Source of the DNA: Planktothricoides sp. SR001
GTDB taxonomy: Bacteria; Cyanobacteriota; Cyanobacteriia; Cyanobacteriales; Laspinemataceae
Length of the DNA: 64,000 bases
Reading direction: 5' to 3'
NCBI RefSeq assembly: GCF_001276715.1
Contig: NZ_LIUQ01000003.1
Coordinates: forward strand, 207,381 to 271,380
Below, piece by piece: positions 7,558-16,630 of the stretch. Positions within the stretch are counted from its first letter, which is position 1, and every line of letters starts with the position of its first letter. The notes beneath the pieces were generated by a model, which was not told the DNA's origin, made no database searches, and worked only from the letters and a program-made list of their open reading frames with translations. Made by a program: the position numbers and the translations under genes.

Positions 7558-9237
7558 TCAACGCAACACTAAATGACCAAACAAACCACCCTCACCAGAC
7601 CATTCTTTTTCCAGTAAGCGGACTTCCAACTCCAATAACCGCTGATAAGTTAAGGAATAACCCGTCACTGGATGTTTCCAACTTTCCTGCTTGCGACGTT
7701 CGTACAGTTCCACCAACTTACGGCGCCCTGAGTCACTCAACCAAACTTGGCAACCGCGCACTTCAAAATCTGCCTGAATATCCCATTGACCCCGGTTCAC
7801 CGAACCCAGCACCACTAAATCCACTAAGGGGATTCGGAAAATTTCCATCAAATCCAAAGCCAAGGGTGCTGCCTGAGAACGCGGTTGATGATAAAATCCC
7901 AACGCTGACTCTAACCCCACGGTTAAAATCGCACTCATCACATCTTTAAGCAGTAAGGCATAGCCAAAACTCAATAAACAGTTAAACCGATCTTTGGGAG
8001 GGCGACGGTTGCGTCCGGCAAAGTGCATCTCTGGGGGTACTTGGGCGGAAATCAAATTGGGCAGTGCGCCAAAATACAAGGCCGCCAAGTTTCCCTCTAA
8101 CCCCAATAAGGAGGCCAAAGATTCTGCCCGAGGCACTTGTTTAAGGACTTTTTGCATCTGAGAAATTGCCTCAGTCAGATTTTCCGGTACGGGTTTGAGT
8201 CCCCGTTTGCCCCGCATCAATAATTGGCGCTGTCCTTTACCCCGACAATTGACCAGTTTTTTAGCCAAATCTAAGCAAGTTTCTGAAGATGTGAGGGCGG
8301 CATATTGGCGGATCCGTCGTTGTACCGACCCCTGACGACTGTCAAAACTGCCCATATACCGACCGCCACCGGATATCCAATGAACTGTGATATCTTCTCC
8401 GGCACAAAAATGCAACGCTTGGGTGGAAATTTGGGAAAAACTATGGAGCACTACCTGAGATACTTGTTGCGCGGGAATTTTTTCTACCGGCTGACCTTGA
8501 CGAGAAATTTTGATTTGTTCTCCAGTCCGTCCCACGGCGGTTCCCGGTTCCAGGATATGCAGCACTTGGCGGCGATCGTCTTCAGGGAATAAACGCACTG
8601 GTTCCCACTCTGGGTTATGGGCTAGTCGCGCTTCTTCGGGCAAACAAACCGGCGCCAAAGAACAGCGAGTACAGAGGCGTTCGTTGCTGCACACGGGAGG
8701 ACGCTGTGTGGACGATCGCAGCTTTTTGGCTTGTTGAATTGCGTCTTGGACTGCCTGCCGTCCCATTTCATCCAGGGGGACATGAATCAGCACATTCTCC
8801 GCGTGGTATCGGATTCGCCCTTCTGACACGGCAATTCCCAGGGCAGACTCTAGCAAACAACAATAGGCCAAAATTTGCAGGCGATCGGACTCCCAAGCTT
8901 GGGGTTGTTTATTTTCATCTCGCTGAGGGCGTCCTCGTTTATGTTCATAAGGAATAGTTTGACCGTCGCGAGTTCGCAAGGCATCCATTCGTCCGCGTAA
9001 TCCTAATTCTTCACTTTCGAGAAATAAATCTTCCCATTCTTCTTCTTCTTTTTCCAATTCCTCATGCAACCGACGACCGGCAAAAACTGCCGCATCTTGG
9101 GTATAGAGTTCTTCCACTTCTTCCAGATAAAAAAGACGCGGACAATAGGCCAAAGCGTGTAAAGCGGCAACCCGAATGGTGTGGGATTTGGTTAAATCAG
9201 ATTGGCTTAATTCGAGATTATTAGGTAATTGCAACAT
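7558..9237 (-). CDS. cas4-cas1: Cas4-Cas1 fusion, spacer-acquisition integrase
   Basis: One 559-aa polypeptide joins Cas4, which trims prespacers and selects the PAM, to the Cas1 integrase. The N-terminal RecB-like Cas4 part has AYCPRLFYLEEVE and a Cys cluster CSNERLCTRCSLAPVC for an iron-sulfur centre. The Cas1 part begins near residue 220 and has the glutamate motif LEGNLAALYFGAL, a conserved His in GFYHQPRSQAAPLALDLME, and downstream acidic residues. Fused Cas4-Cas1 is known from MYXAN-type and I-G-type systems. The frame could extend to a TTG at 9267, but that lies inside a degenerate CRISPR repeat. The ATG at 9237 is preferred. Confidence 0.95.
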   Translation of the reverse strand: MLQLPNNLELSQSDLTKSHTIRVAALHALAYCPRLFYLEEVEELYTQDAAVFAGRRLHEELEKEEEEWEDLFLESEELGLRGRMDALRTRDGQTIPYEHKRGRPQRDENKQPQAWESDRLQILAYCCLLESALGIAVSEGRIRYHAENVLIHVPLDEMGRQAVQDAIQQAKKLRSSTQRPPVCSNERLCTRCSLAPVCLPEEARLAHNPEWEPVRLFPEDDRRQVLHILEPGTAVGRTGEQIKISRQGQPVEKIPAQQVSQVVLHSFSQISTQALHFCAGEDITVHWISGGGRYMGSFDSRQGSVQRRIRQYAALTSSETCLDLAKKLVNCRGKGQRQLLMRGKRGLKPVPENLTEAISQMQKVLKQVPRAESLASLLGLEGNLAALYFGALPNLISAQVPPEMHFAGRNRRPPKDRFNCLLSFGYALLLKDVMSAILTVGLESALGFYHQPRSQAAPLALDLMEIFRIPLVDLVVLGSVNRGQWDIQADFEVRGCQVWLSDSGRRKLVELYERRKQESWKHPVTGYSLTYQRLLELEVRLLEKEWSGEGGLFGHLVLR

Positions 9238-9259
9238 AAAGATACCGAATAGGTTAGAG

Positions 9260-9295
9260 GTTAACAACGCCTAACGGCATCAGCGGTAAATTCTA
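9260..9295 (-). repeat. Solo degenerate CRISPR repeat upstream of cas4-cas1
   Basis: The segment matches the array repeat over CAACGCCTAACGGCATCAG and GGTAA, with changes mostly at both ends. On the minus strand the hairpin core GCC-GTTA-GGC and following GTTG are preserved. It sits 22 bp upstream of the cas4-cas1 ATG in the sense orientation of the transcript. Confidence 0.75.
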
Positions 9296-9613
9296 GAGTT
9301 ATTCAATGAGGAGAAACATGGTGCGTTACGGCGAAAAAGAAGGGAGCATCTCATATTTGTCAATTGGATAGTAAGGCTGTAGGGGCGAAGCATTCGGGCA
9401 GTTAATTATCGGAAAAGAACAATTAAGATAACTGCCCGAATGCTTCGCCCTTACAAATATGGGTGTACCCAAAAAGAAACCGGGTTTATATAACAATTTT
9501 GGTGGGATGACAGATATTTTCTAAAAAAACCCGGTTTCTGGCAGGCGATCGCTCAATATTTCTGGGGCAAACGCGCACCCTAATAAAAGATTAATTTAAG
9601 GTAAAACTTAAAT
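9296..9613. repeat. Repeat-bearing gap between cas4-cas1 and cas5
   Basis: No gene is visible. At 9379-9454 inverted arms GTAGGGGCGAAGCATTCGGG and CCCGAATGCTTCGCCCTTAC surround an AT-rich loop. Two partly conserved AAACCGGGTTT units follow at about 9478-9540. The gap probably separates the adaptation unit from the interference operon. Confidence 0.7.
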
Positions 9614-10249
9614 TTAATCAAAATTGATCGCTGTCCAAGCCATATCAGGGGGTTGGTAAATATTAGCCGGTTCTAAAATGTCATAGCGCCGCCAACGAGT
9701 TCCTTTTGAACCCACATGATCCACCCAATAAGGCAAAGTCAATAAACCATCTTCATTTTGCACTAACCAGCGCAAAGGTTCGGCAACTTCTCCTGACTTT
9801 ACCGGAGTAATGACATTGACTAAATCCCGGCTTTCTCCTAAACATAATCCCCCAAACCGATTCACCGTTGCGGGATTAATAAATGCTTGGTCTAAGCGGT
9901 TCGCTAAACTGGGTTTATTTGGCTCATTTCCCGTCGCCACCCACACCATAAACCGAATATCTGTTAATAACTCTTGATAGTCGGGACGGGCGTTAGTCGG
10001 GTCATGGATATCCTGCTTTTTAACCCGGCGAAAAGTTCTAATTACTCTAGAGATTTGTGGTTCGGAAATGAGGGCGATCGCTAACTCACAACCACAATGT
10101 TGATAGCGGTCTATTTCTCCCACCATAGATAATAGCATTCCATACACCGTTGCTGGGGGTGGCACGGGATAAGTTTCCGCATATTCTCTCGCCCGTGACT
10201 GCCGAAAACAGGCGATCGGAACTTCAACTTTTAAAGTAATTGATTGCAT
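9614..10249 (-). CDS. cas5: CRISPR-associated protein Cas5 (DevS/Cmx5-like)
   Basis: Cas5 binds the 5' handle of crRNA at the foot of Cascade. The 211-aa protein begins MQSITLKVEVPIACFRQ, matching the family's first RRM strand. It continues with YPVPPPATVYGMLLSMVGE, the conserved Cas5 motif in which pathway-typical P-P-T-Y residues precede a helix. An upstream open stretch to 10354 is encoded by a MITE-like element and is not conserved-looking, so the ATG at 10249 is chosen. It is last in the interference gene order cas6-cas3-cas8-cas7-cas5. The subtype call rests on its neighbours and the Cas4-Cas1 fusion. Confidence 0.88.
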   Translation of the reverse strand: MQSITLKVEVPIACFRQSRAREYAETYPVPPPATVYGMLLSMVGEIDRYQHCGCELAIALISEPQISRVIRTFRRVKKQDIHDPTNARPDYQELLTDIRFMVWVATGNEPNKPSLANRLDQAFINPATVNRFGGLCLGESRDLVNVITPVKSGEVAEPLRWLVQNEDGLLTLPYWVDHVGSKGTRWRRYDILEPANIYQPPDMAWTAINFD

Positions 10250-10336
10250 AACTCTTATTGTAGGTAAATTTTCTAATCCAGCATTTTTCAGAACCTTTGC
10301 CCCTACAAGCCTGGATTTTAGGGGCTTTTGGCTTGG

Positions 10337-10474
10337 TAGAGTTGTTTCAATCAAGATTAATACAATTATCTAGGGGCGCAAGCATTGCGCCCCTACAATA
10401 TCTTTGAATTTGCTGTAGGGGCGCAATGCTTGCGCCCCTGATGTTTTGTATCAAACACAATTGAAATAACTATA
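10337..10474. mobile_element. MITE-like element between cas7 and cas5
   Basis: Terminal inverted repeats (TAGAGTTGTTTCAAT on the left, AATTGAAATAACTATA on the right) flank two palindromic GGGGCGCAAGCATTGCGCCCC units at 10371-10395 and 10415-10440. The same element occurs at 40192-41140, where a group II intron interrupts its second palindrome. This copy therefore shows the empty site. A GTGGGCAATGCCCACC palindrome follows at 10491-10506. Confidence 0.8.
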
Positions 10475-10518
10475 AAATTAATTAAGAAGTGGTGGGCAAT
10501 GCCCACCCTACAGGAGAT

Positions 10519-11418
10519 TTATAATTGTAAATCTCTGGTAATTCTGGCTTGCAAATCAGTCACCGCTGCTTTCACCCCAGGAAATAATTTAACCCCTAAT
10601 TCATCTAACTTAGATCCGGTAGCAGTATGAGCGATCGCGCCTCCCACCCATAACTCTTTTGCCTCGATATCTCCTGCTGCAATGCGCCGCAATAAATCCG
10701 GGGCAGAAATCGCCCCCTCATCATCTTCTTCAAAGCAATAAAGAAAACGCGGGGAAAAGTCATTTGTCCAACGCAACACAATACTATCGGGAGAAAAATC
10801 ATATAAAAATCGGGCATGATTTCCCCCCACTTCTCCAATAGAACTCAACCCATCTAAAGTCGGAATAATTCGCTCTTTAACTTTCAATCGTTCCGGGGTC
10901 ATCGCAAATCCATATTGATAGCGGGTGGCATGAACTTCTGTCCCATAAAGTGACGTTGACCCCTTCGCCCCACCCGTAGAATTAAAAGTAATATCTCCCG
11001 TATAAGGAATCATAGAAACAGCGCGAGTCACTTCCAAAACTCCTCGTTTTACGGTTGCGGTTCCTTTCGGGGCTTTTTTGCCTTTCTTTGGCGGATCCGA
11101 TTCATCAACTTTTGCCCCTTCAGCCCGCATAAAACCTAACACATCATCATCAATATAGAGTAACTCATCAAAATGTTGACTTTGCCAATCATAATCATTT
11201 TTCGCATCATGCCATTGGCGATTCACCTCAAAATCATATTCTGAATTTTGCCAAAAATATCGCAAAGCCCAGCGAATTGCTTCTGCGGATACGGTGGTAT
11301 GGACTTCTCCTTTCCACAGTAACTTTTGCAGAGTAGTAATATTACCTTCACTCTCACCGCGATTGTTCGCTGCTGTACCGTACACGGTCAAAATATTCCC
11401 AAACAAATGAAATGACAT
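10519..11418 (-). CDS. cas7: CRISPR-associated protein Cas7 (DevR/Cst2-like)
   Basis: Cas7 polymerises along the crRNA spacer to form the Cascade backbone. The 299-aa protein starts MSFHLFGNILTVYGTAANNR. It contains the DevR-type segment ESEGNITTLQKLLWKGEVH and VSAEAIRWALRYFW, followed by RGVLEVTRAVSMIPY. These are typical of the Cas7 family in Cas8a/Cas8b-type systems. The ATG at 11418 is preceded by AAGGAAACGGAT, a good ribosome-binding site. A longer frame reaching 11475 lacks one. It lies 73 bp behind cas8. A long acidic/basic loop rich in Lys-Gly near residues 105-120 is unusual but in frame. Confidence 0.92.
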   Translation of the reverse strand: MSFHLFGNILTVYGTAANNRGESEGNITTLQKLLWKGEVHTTVSAEAIRWALRYFWQNSEYDFEVNRQWHDAKNDYDWQSQHFDELLYIDDDVLGFMRAEGAKVDESDPPKKGKKAPKGTATVKRGVLEVTRAVSMIPYTGDITFNSTGGAKGSTSLYGTEVHATRYQYGFAMTPERLKVKERIIPTLDGLSSIGEVGGNHARFLYDFSPDSIVLRWTNDFSPRFLYCFEEDDEGAISAPDLLRRIAAGDIEAKELWVGGAIAHTATGSKLDELGVKLFPGVKAAVTDLQARITRDLQL

Positions 11419-11491
11419 ATCCGTTTCCTTTTTTACAATGGTTAACAACTTGACCCTTGGTAGGGCTATACACACCCTACCTTAAATTAAT

Positions 11492-13030
11492 TTACAAATC
11501 TAAAATATCTGGCGGATCATATTCTGGGATATCTTCCTGTTTTTCATCCTCTACATTTTTTTCTACCTTCTTATAACTCGCTAATGCCAATAAAGCTAAA
11601 TCTCTGGTTTCCTTCCAATTTGTTTGTCCGGTCATCAGGTCAATAAAATCCTCCCAATGTGCTTGTAAAGTGGGAATTCGTCCTGCCCGCGACCAAAAAT
11701 CAGCCATAAATTCCCGAAAACTTTCCGCATTACGACAGCGGGATAATCCGGTTCTAATTTTCACTGTTTCTCGGTCAAAATTAGGTTCCTCTTTTTTATC
11801 TTTCGCTTTTTGGTTAATTTGACCATAAATTGATCTAATCGCTTCGTGACAAGCTTGCACGAATAATCGTTTTGTTTCTGGTTTTAACTTTTGCACCATT
11901 TTATAAAGTCCCTCTCGTTCATAGGTTAATTTTTGGAATGACTCATTACTATTTACATAGTCGGATAAGCCTAAATACCAAGGCTGAGATTTTACCAAAT
12001 TTTCGGTAATAATCTCTCTGGCAAAACTACGGGCAATAAAACTGATATCATTTTTCCCCTTGACAATGCGATCGCGAAAATAACTCTGACAGGCTTGATA
12101 AACTTGGCAAATTTCGTCATCTGCTTTCACCAAATATAAATCAGTACGAGTTTTTTGCTGGGCAGACCAAGAAACCGTCCCCAATGTCACCACCTGACAA
12201 CTGGAAACCCCATAAGTTTCGGTAATATTTATCGTGGTTTCAGCGGTTAAAAACCTTAAACCCGCATCCCCCAATCCACAAGCATAAAAATCTTGATATC
12301 CTTGCAATCTCAATTTAGACTGTTGACGATATTTGGCATAGGTTTCTAAATCCCGAACTTCAGGGATTACCAAAGCATATTGGGCGCGTTTATCCCGTAA
12401 TTGCGATCGCAGAATATAATAACAACAACCCACGCAAGCAAACAGCAACACCAAAGCAAACTCTGGGGGTTCTTCAAAGCTAGTCTGCCCAGAAAATGCC
12501 GTATGTCGTACCACCGCCCCAGGATTTAACCACCCTGGCACCTTTAGCGGTTCTTTTGATAAGTTTCCCTCTCGATCGCACAAATTTTTAGCAAATTCTT
12601 GATACACATAACCACTCAATGATTTATATTGTACCACCAGAGGGGGATGTTCTTCATCAAGTTGAAATGATTTTTGTTCATTGCCTAATTTTGTGTGAGT
12701 TTTATTGTGCTGTAAGAACGTGCCTAAAATTCCTTGGTGCAAAATCATCTGATTTTGAATATCCATTGTTTTGCTGTCCAAACCTCGCAGGCAAATCACC
12801 CCATCTTTTAACTGAAATGACTCTTGCAATAACCAATTCATTACCTCTAAATCATTGCCGTTCCAAGATAAAATCACTCGACGGCGATCGCATTGCCAAT
12901 CCAAGCCACCGGGACGATTTTCTACCTGAGTTTCTCTGCCCAATTGCCGTAAACTCATCCACAAACCCGCTAAACCTGCCCGGTGCAATAAAGTAAAATT
13001 AGGATTGCCTAAATCTAATTCTATTTTCAT
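11492..13030 (-). CDS. cas8: CRISPR-associated large subunit Cas8a1 (MYXAN/Cmx-type)
   Basis: The 512-aa protein occupies the Cas8 position between cas3 and cas7 and would be the Cascade large subunit that recognises the PAM and recruits Cas3. The N-terminus MKIELDLGNPNFTLLHRAGLAGL resembles the Cas8a1/Csx13 (DevT) family of MYXAN-type systems. The C-terminal part is helical, as in Cas8 small-subunit-like domains. It overlaps the end of cas3 by 4 bp (ATGA), indicating translational coupling. Cas8 proteins diverge strongly, so the family call rests on N-terminal resemblance and on the Cas4-Cas1, DevR and Cas6 neighbours. Confidence 0.82.
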   Translation of the reverse strand: MKIELDLGNPNFTLLHRAGLAGLWMSLRQLGRETQVENRPGGLDWQCDRRRVILSWNGNDLEVMNWLLQESFQLKDGVICLRGLDSKTMDIQNQMILHQGILGTFLQHNKTHTKLGNEQKSFQLDEEHPPLVVQYKSLSGYVYQEFAKNLCDREGNLSKEPLKVPGWLNPGAVVRHTAFSGQTSFEEPPEFALVLLFACVGCCYYILRSQLRDKRAQYALVIPEVRDLETYAKYRQQSKLRLQGYQDFYACGLGDAGLRFLTAETTINITETYGVSSCQVVTLGTVSWSAQQKTRTDLYLVKADDEICQVYQACQSYFRDRIVKGKNDISFIARSFAREIITENLVKSQPWYLGLSDYVNSNESFQKLTYEREGLYKMVQKLKPETKRLFVQACHEAIRSIYGQINQKAKDKKEEPNFDRETVKIRTGLSRCRNAESFREFMADFWSRAGRIPTLQAHWEDFIDLMTGQTNWKETRDLALLALASYKKVEKNVEDEKQEDIPEYDPPDILDL

Positions 13031-15474
13031 GGTTCTTCTGCCCCCGTTGATTCACTGTAATTAATGACATCTTTTGGACAAACTGGATAAAATCCAATTC
13101 GTCGCCAAGTTCTAAATTCGGACATAATTCGGATGGGAACTGACCAACGTTGTGCTTCTTTCATAAATGATTTATCCTTACGCTTATTTGCGGCATATTT
13201 AATTTTGGCTATATCCTGTTCAAGTAATACGGTGATGGTATAACCAGCATCGCGCAAAAAATCTGAATGATTACACCAATGACCGTGTAACCATTTAGAC
13301 TCTACGGGGGTTGGTTGGGTAGAGTCAAGGGTAGCAGCAACTTGGGCTAAATCAGCTTGAGAAATTGCTAAACCAGCCAAATTTTCCAGTAATTTTTTCC
13401 CTGTGGCAAGTTCTATTTTTTTATAAGGTTTTACATTTTCCCAATCATAAATAATGGCTGGGCAAATACCGCCGGACATTAGACGCACATTGTCAATTTC
13501 ATCAATGACAACATAGCGGTTGAGTCGTCCCAAGCGTTGAATTAAGGCAGCAGCAGGGGCGATCGCAGATATTAGTAAATCCGCACTTAAATCTAAAGAC
13601 ATCTCGCAAACTTGCGTGGTAATAGCCAAAACTGGAGAATCTCCTTTAAATACCTCCACTACCGCTTTATGTTTTGCCAAACGGTCTTGATAGCGATAGC
13701 GACTGTGATAAATCAGCGGTTGAATTGGCAAATTCGGCAAATGTTTCTCAATTTCTATTTTTGCCTGACGATATAAATCGATACAAGTTTGTACCGAGTT
13801 CGTCACCCAGAGAATTTTGGCTGCTTTTTGCGGGTTAGCCAAAGTTTCGATAACTCTTGGCCAAATTTGCGGCATTTCCTGAATTTTCTGGAGTTGATAC
13901 CGAGGAATCGTTTCTAAATTTTGCGGTCCCTCGATGATTTGGATTTCCTCCTGTAATTCATCCATCACTTGCTGAATAGCCGCTAATTGTCCCTCGGTAA
14001 AACTGGCACTCATTAATAAAATTGGTGCGCCGGTAAATGTCTGCAAAAATAGCAGCAATGCCCCAAATAGGCGATCGTCATAAGCGTGAACCTCATCAAA
14101 CACAAAAGCTGATTGACAAATTGCTGGCCAAGAGTACAAAGGCTTGCGATTGTTTTGGATTAAACCCAATACAGAATCAACGGTACAAACGATTAACTTG
14201 GCTTGCCATGCAGCGAATGCTGCCAAGCGAGAATTAATTCCCTCCGCATCATGTTCATTTGGTTCGTTATCAGACTCGCGAGAAAATAATATTTCTTCTA
14301 AATCAATTTCTGCACGAGAATGCATTAACTGGGCTTCGATTTCCGTTTCAGCGGCATAATCTAAATAACCCTGAGATGCGGTGCCCGTGGTGGGATAGCC
14401 AAAAAATAATTTTCGCCCTATTGCCCATTTTTTAGCCCAAGCATAAGCTGCCACAGTTTTACCCGTTCCACAGCCAGCTTTGACTAAAGTTACGCGGTTT
14501 TTGGTTGTGGCAATTTGTTGTTGAAAAGGACGCAGCATTTGTCCTTTTAGCCGTTGTTCTAATAACTGAGAAATCTCTTTTTCAGATAATACTAAGTCTA
14601 AAGCTTGTGCGATCCAGTCTTTAATCTCATATCCCTTGGCAGGTAATGCAGAACCGGCTAAGTCAGCCGCCATCACCGTGGCTTTTACTGCGGCAATAAA
14701 TTTTTGTCTTTGCCAGTCTTTTTGCTCTTTTATAGATTCTTCAATATCAATAAATTCTCGCTTAAGTCTGGTTAGTTGTTCCTGAATTTGAGATTTTGTC
14801 CAAGTTTCCTCTGGCAATTTTGGTAACTCAGCAGGCAACCCTAACTGTTTACCCATTTTTAAAATAGTGCTAAAATCAGAATGGTGAGTATAAATTTCTA
14901 ATTTTTCTCCTGTTCCCGGAATCAGTTCGGTAATACAGCCGTTTGGTTGCTTATATTTATTCAGACCAATTTTTAAATGATGTCCCATTGCTGCCCAAAC
15001 CGCTGCAATTAAATCCGTATTGGGCGCTTTTTCTAACCATTGTCTAATGCTGGGAACGCCAAGGGCTAAAATTCCACTAATAATTTCATGGCGAATCATT
15101 TGGCGATCGATATGTTCTTTACTTGATTTCTCTATTTTCTTTCTATATTGACGATTTTTTTCATCCAGTAATTTCGGATCGAGAGATTTCAAATAAACCA
15201 TTTCCTGAAAATGTTGATTGGCTTTGCCCCAGTCATGGAGATAAGCCCCCAACCGGACTGTATTGTGAAAATACTCTCGGTCTATCTCTGGTAAACCTAA
15301 TTGATTCAGGATGGTTGCGCCTAACTTTTCTAATAATACATCAGCGGAATTCATCACCGCTTGAATATGTCCGGTATAAGTGGCGGCGCCTTTAGCCATT
15401 GGATGTAAATCTTCCTCTTTTTTTGATAGAGGCAGAGATTTGGCTAATAGTCTTTTAAAGTCTTTAGATTTCAT
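13027..15474 (-). CDS. cas3: CRISPR-associated helicase-nuclease Cas3
   Basis: Cas3 unwinds and degrades target DNA after Cascade binds. The 815-aa protein has an N-terminal HD nuclease with LHDWGKANQHF (His80, Asp81), RHEIISGILAL and MGHHLK. It then has a superfamily 2 helicase with Walker A KAGCGTGKT, the DEAD-box-like FDEVHAYDD, and motif III as MSASF. A late QRLGRLNRY provides motif VI. All key residues for nuclease and ATPase activity are visible. The ATG at 15474 lies just downstream of a 7-bp minisatellite that separates cas3 from cas6. The stop overlaps the cas8 start. Confidence 0.96.
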   Translation of the reverse strand: MKSKDFKRLLAKSLPLSKKEEDLHPMAKGAATYTGHIQAVMNSADVLLEKLGATILNQLGLPEIDREYFHNTVRLGAYLHDWGKANQHFQEMVYLKSLDPKLLDEKNRQYRKKIEKSSKEHIDRQMIRHEIISGILALGVPSIRQWLEKAPNTDLIAAVWAAMGHHLKIGLNKYKQPNGCITELIPGTGEKLEIYTHHSDFSTILKMGKQLGLPAELPKLPEETWTKSQIQEQLTRLKREFIDIEESIKEQKDWQRQKFIAAVKATVMAADLAGSALPAKGYEIKDWIAQALDLVLSEKEISQLLEQRLKGQMLRPFQQQIATTKNRVTLVKAGCGTGKTVAAYAWAKKWAIGRKLFFGYPTTGTASQGYLDYAAETEIEAQLMHSRAEIDLEEILFSRESDNEPNEHDAEGINSRLAAFAAWQAKLIVCTVDSVLGLIQNNRKPLYSWPAICQSAFVFDEVHAYDDRLFGALLLFLQTFTGAPILLMSASFTEGQLAAIQQVMDELQEEIQIIEGPQNLETIPRYQLQKIQEMPQIWPRVIETLANPQKAAKILWVTNSVQTCIDLYRQAKIEIEKHLPNLPIQPLIYHSRYRYQDRLAKHKAVVEVFKGDSPVLAITTQVCEMSLDLSADLLISAIAPAAALIQRLGRLNRYVVIDEIDNVRLMSGGICPAIIYDWENVKPYKKIELATGKKLLENLAGLAISQADLAQVAATLDSTQPTPVESKWLHGHWCNHSDFLRDAGYTITVLLEQDIAKIKYAANKRKDKSFMKEAQRWSVPIRIMSEFRTWRRIGFYPVCPKDVINYSESTGAEEP

Positions 15475-15498
15475 TAGAGAATAGGGAACAGGGAATGG

Positions 15499-15745
15499 GG
15501 AACGGGGAAGAGGAAAGAGGAAAGAGGAAAGAGGAAAGAGGAAAGAGGAAATAGGAAATAGGAAAGAGGAAAGAGGAAAGAGGAAAGAGGAAATAGGAAA
15601 GAGGAAATAGGAAATAGGAAAGAGGAAATAGGAAATAGGAAAGAGGAAAGAGGAAAGAGGAAATAGGAAAGAGGAAAGAGGAAATAGGGAAAGAGGGAAA
15701 GAGGAAATAGGGAAAGAGGGAAAGAGGAAATAGGGAAAGAGGGAA
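15499..15745. repeat. 7-bp minisatellite between cas6 and cas3
   Basis: About 35 consecutive heptamers alternate between GGAAAGA and GGAAATA, with a few longer GGGAAAGA units near the right end. Because 7 is not a multiple of 3, all frames on the minus strand stay open and read Phe-Pro-Leu-Ser-rich peptides. These are not regarded as genes. The array sits directly in the cas6-cas3 transcript. Confidence 0.95.
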
Positions 15746-15779
15746 TATTTCCCATGTAGGGGTCAAAGGCTGTTGACCC

Positions 15780-16433
15780 CTACATATCAGAAGAGACAAA
15801 AATTCCTGCACCCATTTTTCGGCGACCCCCTAAACCGAATTGTTGCAATTTTAAAGAGTCTTCATTGCTTAAATTACTGATTTTGGTGGTAAAACCCACT
15901 ATCTGATGCCGTTTAATTTTTATGGTTTTTCGACTAAATTTGCCGTCACGTTGTAAAGGGATAGAAACTTGACCGCTAATTTCCAAAGCATCAAGCTGAC
16001 GTTGTGCAGCGGCTAAAAAAACATCGGGTTCACTATATCCTTTGAGCACCACGATTCGCGCTTTCAGGGTGGAGACGGGTCGCAAGAGGGAAACTGCCGG
16101 AATGCCAATGTCTACGGGATGAATGCCAATCCGAATTTTTTTACCTGCGATCGCATATACGAGGGGAATTTGACTCAGGGGGACTCGAATCCGCAAATGA
16201 GATTGCTGGGTCAGCAAAATTTTGCCTGCGCGATCGGGAATTCCTGGAATAGTCAGAATTTGAAGCTGTTCTTGTTCGTGAAAAGCCCCGCATTGGTGAA
16301 CCAAGGCAGCATAGAGTCCATATCCATGATCCGCAGGAAGCGATCGCCCTCTCACCGGGAAACTCAGTTCCACGAAAGGCTCAATTTCGCATATTGCACT
16401 ATAAAACATCGTATTTTTTGAAAAAAATGCCAT
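15780..16433 (-). CDS. cas6: CRISPR repeat endoribonuclease Cas6 (Cmx6-like)
   Basis: Cas6 cuts pre-crRNA within each repeat. The 217-aa protein starts MAFFSKNTMFYSAICEIEPF and ends with the glycine-rich loop FGLGGRRKMGAGIFV, the diagnostic C-terminal motif of Cas6-type RAMPs. An SVxxxxGRSLPADHGYGLYAAL segment supplies a possible catalytic His. The ATG at 16433 is preceded by AGGAGA with 10-nt spacing. Upstream Met codons lie in a degenerate CRISPR repeat and are disfavoured. It is the first gene of the interference operon, and its leader carries a two-repeat mini-array, which suggests self-regulation. Confidence 0.88.
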   Translation of the reverse strand: MAFFSKNTMFYSAICEIEPFVELSFPVRGRSLPADHGYGLYAALVHQCGAFHEQEQLQILTIPGIPDRAGKILLTQQSHLRIRVPLSQIPLVYAIAGKKIRIGIHPVDIGIPAVSLLRPVSTLKARIVVLKGYSEPDVFLAAAQRQLDALEISGQVSIPLQRDGKFSRKTIKIKRHQIVGFTTKISNLSNEDSLKLQQFGLGGRRKMGAGIFVSSDM

Positions 16434-16454
16434 ATCTATATGTCTCCTAATGTT

Positions 16455-16557
16455 CATCTCAGCGCCGGACGGCATCAAAGTGGATTAACTCAGAGAAAGA
16501 ATCAACATCCCAGAGGAGTGTTTAACGCCTGACGGCATCAGAGGTGATTAGGAGCAA
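16455..16557 (-). CRISPR. Degenerate two-repeat mini-CRISPR in the cas6 leader
   Basis: Two diverged copies of the array repeat lie at 16455-16490 (core CTCAGCGCCGGACGGCATCA) and 16518-16557 (core TTAACGCCTGACGGCATCAG, ending GGAGCAA). They flank a 27-bp spacer-like segment. Both keep the GCC/GGC hairpin and are in the same orientation as the cas6 transcript. The nearest copy ends 22 bp before the cas6 ATG and just upstream of its ribosome-binding site. Confidence 0.72.
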
Positions 16558-16630
16558 CCGAGGGCATGGTAAGCCTCAAGGCCGCAAAAACTTAAACTCG
16601 CTCCGAGTCTTGGTTATTGCACTTTAAAAT

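Noticed and set aside
15464..15811. Two overlapping ~100-codon minus-strand frames rich in Phe, Pro, Leu and Ser
   Set aside because: They are translations of the 7-bp minisatellite, which leaves all frames open; no start site or domain supports a protein.
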